Shown one piece after another: positions 62,189 to 64,000 of a stretch of 64,000 nucleotides of DNA. The stretch is from Parvibaculum sp040216885. Lineage in GTDB: Bacteria > Pseudomonadota > Alphaproteobacteria > Parvibaculales > Parvibaculaceae. The DNA lies in assembly GCA_040216885.1 (NCBI GenBank), contig JAVJOG010000003.1, positions 7,335 through 71,334 on the forward strand. The letters run 5' to 3'. Position numbers and translations under genes: made by a program. The notes under the pieces are model-generated. The model was not told the DNA's origin and searched no databases. It worked only from the letters and a program-made list of their open reading frames with translations. Each line of letters opens with the position of its first letter. Position 1 is the stretch's first letter.

Positions 62189-63070
62189 CTAGAGCGCCTC
62201 GGCGCCCGAGATAATTTCGATCAGTTCTTTTGTAATCATCGCCTGCCGCGAACGGTTGTAGGTGATGTTGAGTTTCTTGATCATGTCGCCGGCGTTGCGC
62301 GTGGCGCTGTCCATCGCCGACATCTTGGCGCCGAATTCGCCCGCCACGTTTTCGAGCAGCGCCCTGAAAATCTGCACCGACAGGTTGCGCGGCAGCAGGT
62401 CTTTGAGGATTTCGGCTTCGTCGGGCTCGTATTCATAGACCGCGCCGCCGAGATCGACGCCGGCCGCATCCGCCGGCACGCTGGCCGGGATCAGTTGCTG
62501 CGCGGTCGGGATCTGGCTGACGACATTGACGAACTTCGAATAAAAGAGCGTCGCGACATCGAATTCGCCGGCTTCGAAAAGATCGAGCACGGCGCGCGAA
62601 ATATCCTCCGCCTGCTGAAAGCCGATCTGGCGGATGCCGGTGAACTCATACGACTTGACGATCTTGTCGCCGAAATCGCGGCGCAGCGCATCGCGGCCCT
62701 TGCGGCCGACGGTGACGATCCTGACCGTCTTGCCCTGGCCGATCAGCTTGCGGATATGCGTGCGGGCGAGCCGCGCGATCGACGAGTTGAAGCCGCCGCA
62801 GAGCCCGCGATCCGCCGTAGCGACGATCACGAGATGCACATTGTCCTTGCCGGTGCCGGCCAGCAGCGCCGGCGCGTCGGCGCGCCCCGCCATGCCGGCC
62901 GAAAGATTCGCCAGCACGCGGTCCATGCGCTCCGCATAGGGACGCGCGGCTTCCGCCGCTTCCTGCGCACGGCGCAGCTTCGCGGCGGCGACCATCTGCA
63001 TCGCCTTGGTGATCTTCTGCGTCGCCTTGACGCTGGCGATGCGGTTTCTGAGGTCCTTGAGGCTGGCCAT
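62189..63070 (-). CDS. atpG: F0F1 ATP synthase gamma subunit
   Basis: The 293-residue central-stalk subunit starts MASLKDLRNRIASVKATQKITKAM and ends with NAGDMIKKLNITYNRSRQA, the terminal coiled-coil pair that turns inside the alpha3beta3 head. TADRGLCGGFNS is the conserved core. It lies 23 bp after atpA and 32 bp before atpD. Confidence 0.97.
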   Translation of the reverse strand: MASLKDLRNRIASVKATQKITKAMQMVAAAKLRRAQEAAEAARPYAERMDRVLANLSAGMAGRADAPALLAGTGKDNVHLVIVATADRGLCGGFNSSIARLARTHIRKLIGQGKTVRIVTVGRKGRDALRRDFGDKIVKSYEFTGIRQIGFQQAEDISRAVLDLFEAGEFDVATLFYSKFVNVVSQIPTAQQLIPASVPADAAGVDLGGAVYEYEPDEAEILKDLLPRNLSVQIFRALLENVAGEFGAKMSAMDSATRNAGDMIKKLNITYNRSRQAMITKELIEIISGAEAL

Positions 63071-63093
63071 TCGCCCTTACCCTTTGCGCCCGA

Positions 63094-64000
<907 letters not shown>

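Overview
The window is dense, GC-rich bacterial chromosome that looks alphaproteobacterial. The evidence is a complete cbb3 oxidase and assembly cluster (ccoNOQP-GHIS), a one-step phosphatidylcholine synthase, an obgE-proB-proA-nadD-rsfS-rlmH run, an rlmH-gpmI-envC-ctpA-YibQ-rppH run, and an atpA-G-D-C gene order. A Hyphomicrobiales/Parvibaculum-like lineage is my guess from gene content; it has not been checked against any database.

Layout. 1-7.0 kb (minus strand): an aromatic or xenobiotic catabolic operon (TetR regulator, extradiol-type VOC dioxygenase, fumarylacetoacetase-family hydrolase, FAD monooxygenase, DUF2189 membrane protein) headed by a 43-bp palindrome, with an MMPL/RND exporter upstream. 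7.0-15.7 kb (plus): a non-coding stretch, then the cbb3 oxidase structural and maturation genes, several joined by ATGA overlaps. 15.7-24.2 kb: mixed housekeeping genes (DUF2189, exported MsrA/MsrB, DUF188, flavoprotein, SDR, dodecin, NfeD-slipin pair, two small unknown genes). 24.3-30.1 kb (minus): one 1,956-residue autotransporter with a highly repetitive acidic passenger. 30.4-35 kb: an accessory patch with a TIGR03032-type protein, a TIGR02466-type putative 2OG-Fe(II) oxygenase, DUF1330, a wrecked haloalkane dehalogenase and a tandem-domain DsbA/HCCA-isomerase-like protein; two of these promoters share a 23-bp operator-like element. 35.1-42.3 kb: katG, then an HlyD-RbbA-permease exporter operon on the minus strand. 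42.4-42.9 kb: tRNA-Ser(CGA) with a GIY-YIG gene enclosed between the tRNA 3' end and a 19-bp copy of that 3' end. 43-57 kb (plus): phosphatidylcholine synthase, rplU-rpmA with an attenuator-like leader, GNAT, obgE, proB, proA, nadD, rsfS, rlmH, a GpmI homologue, envC-like, ctpA, YibQ-like and rppH. 57-64 kb: a CHASE3-like membrane protein divergent from a degenerate-LytM protein, a ferritin-like protein, a REP-like inverted pair, then atpC-atpD-atpG-atpA on the minus strand (atpA cut by the window edge).

The observations most worth following are these. (i) The GpmI homologue has lost six of the seven metal/catalytic residues of the family while staying full length, intact and in its syntenic place beside the cell-wall genes. 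(ii) The tRNA-Ser/GIY-YIG arrangement has the shape of a minimal integrated cassette. (iii) Two copies of an ~90-100 bp intergenic element start with three CTGTCA repeats phased at 11 bp (PHO-box-like), and both lie between convergent genes. (iv) Two promoters in the 32-35 kb accessory patch carry a shared 8-7-8 operator beside a decayed haloalkane dehalogenase.
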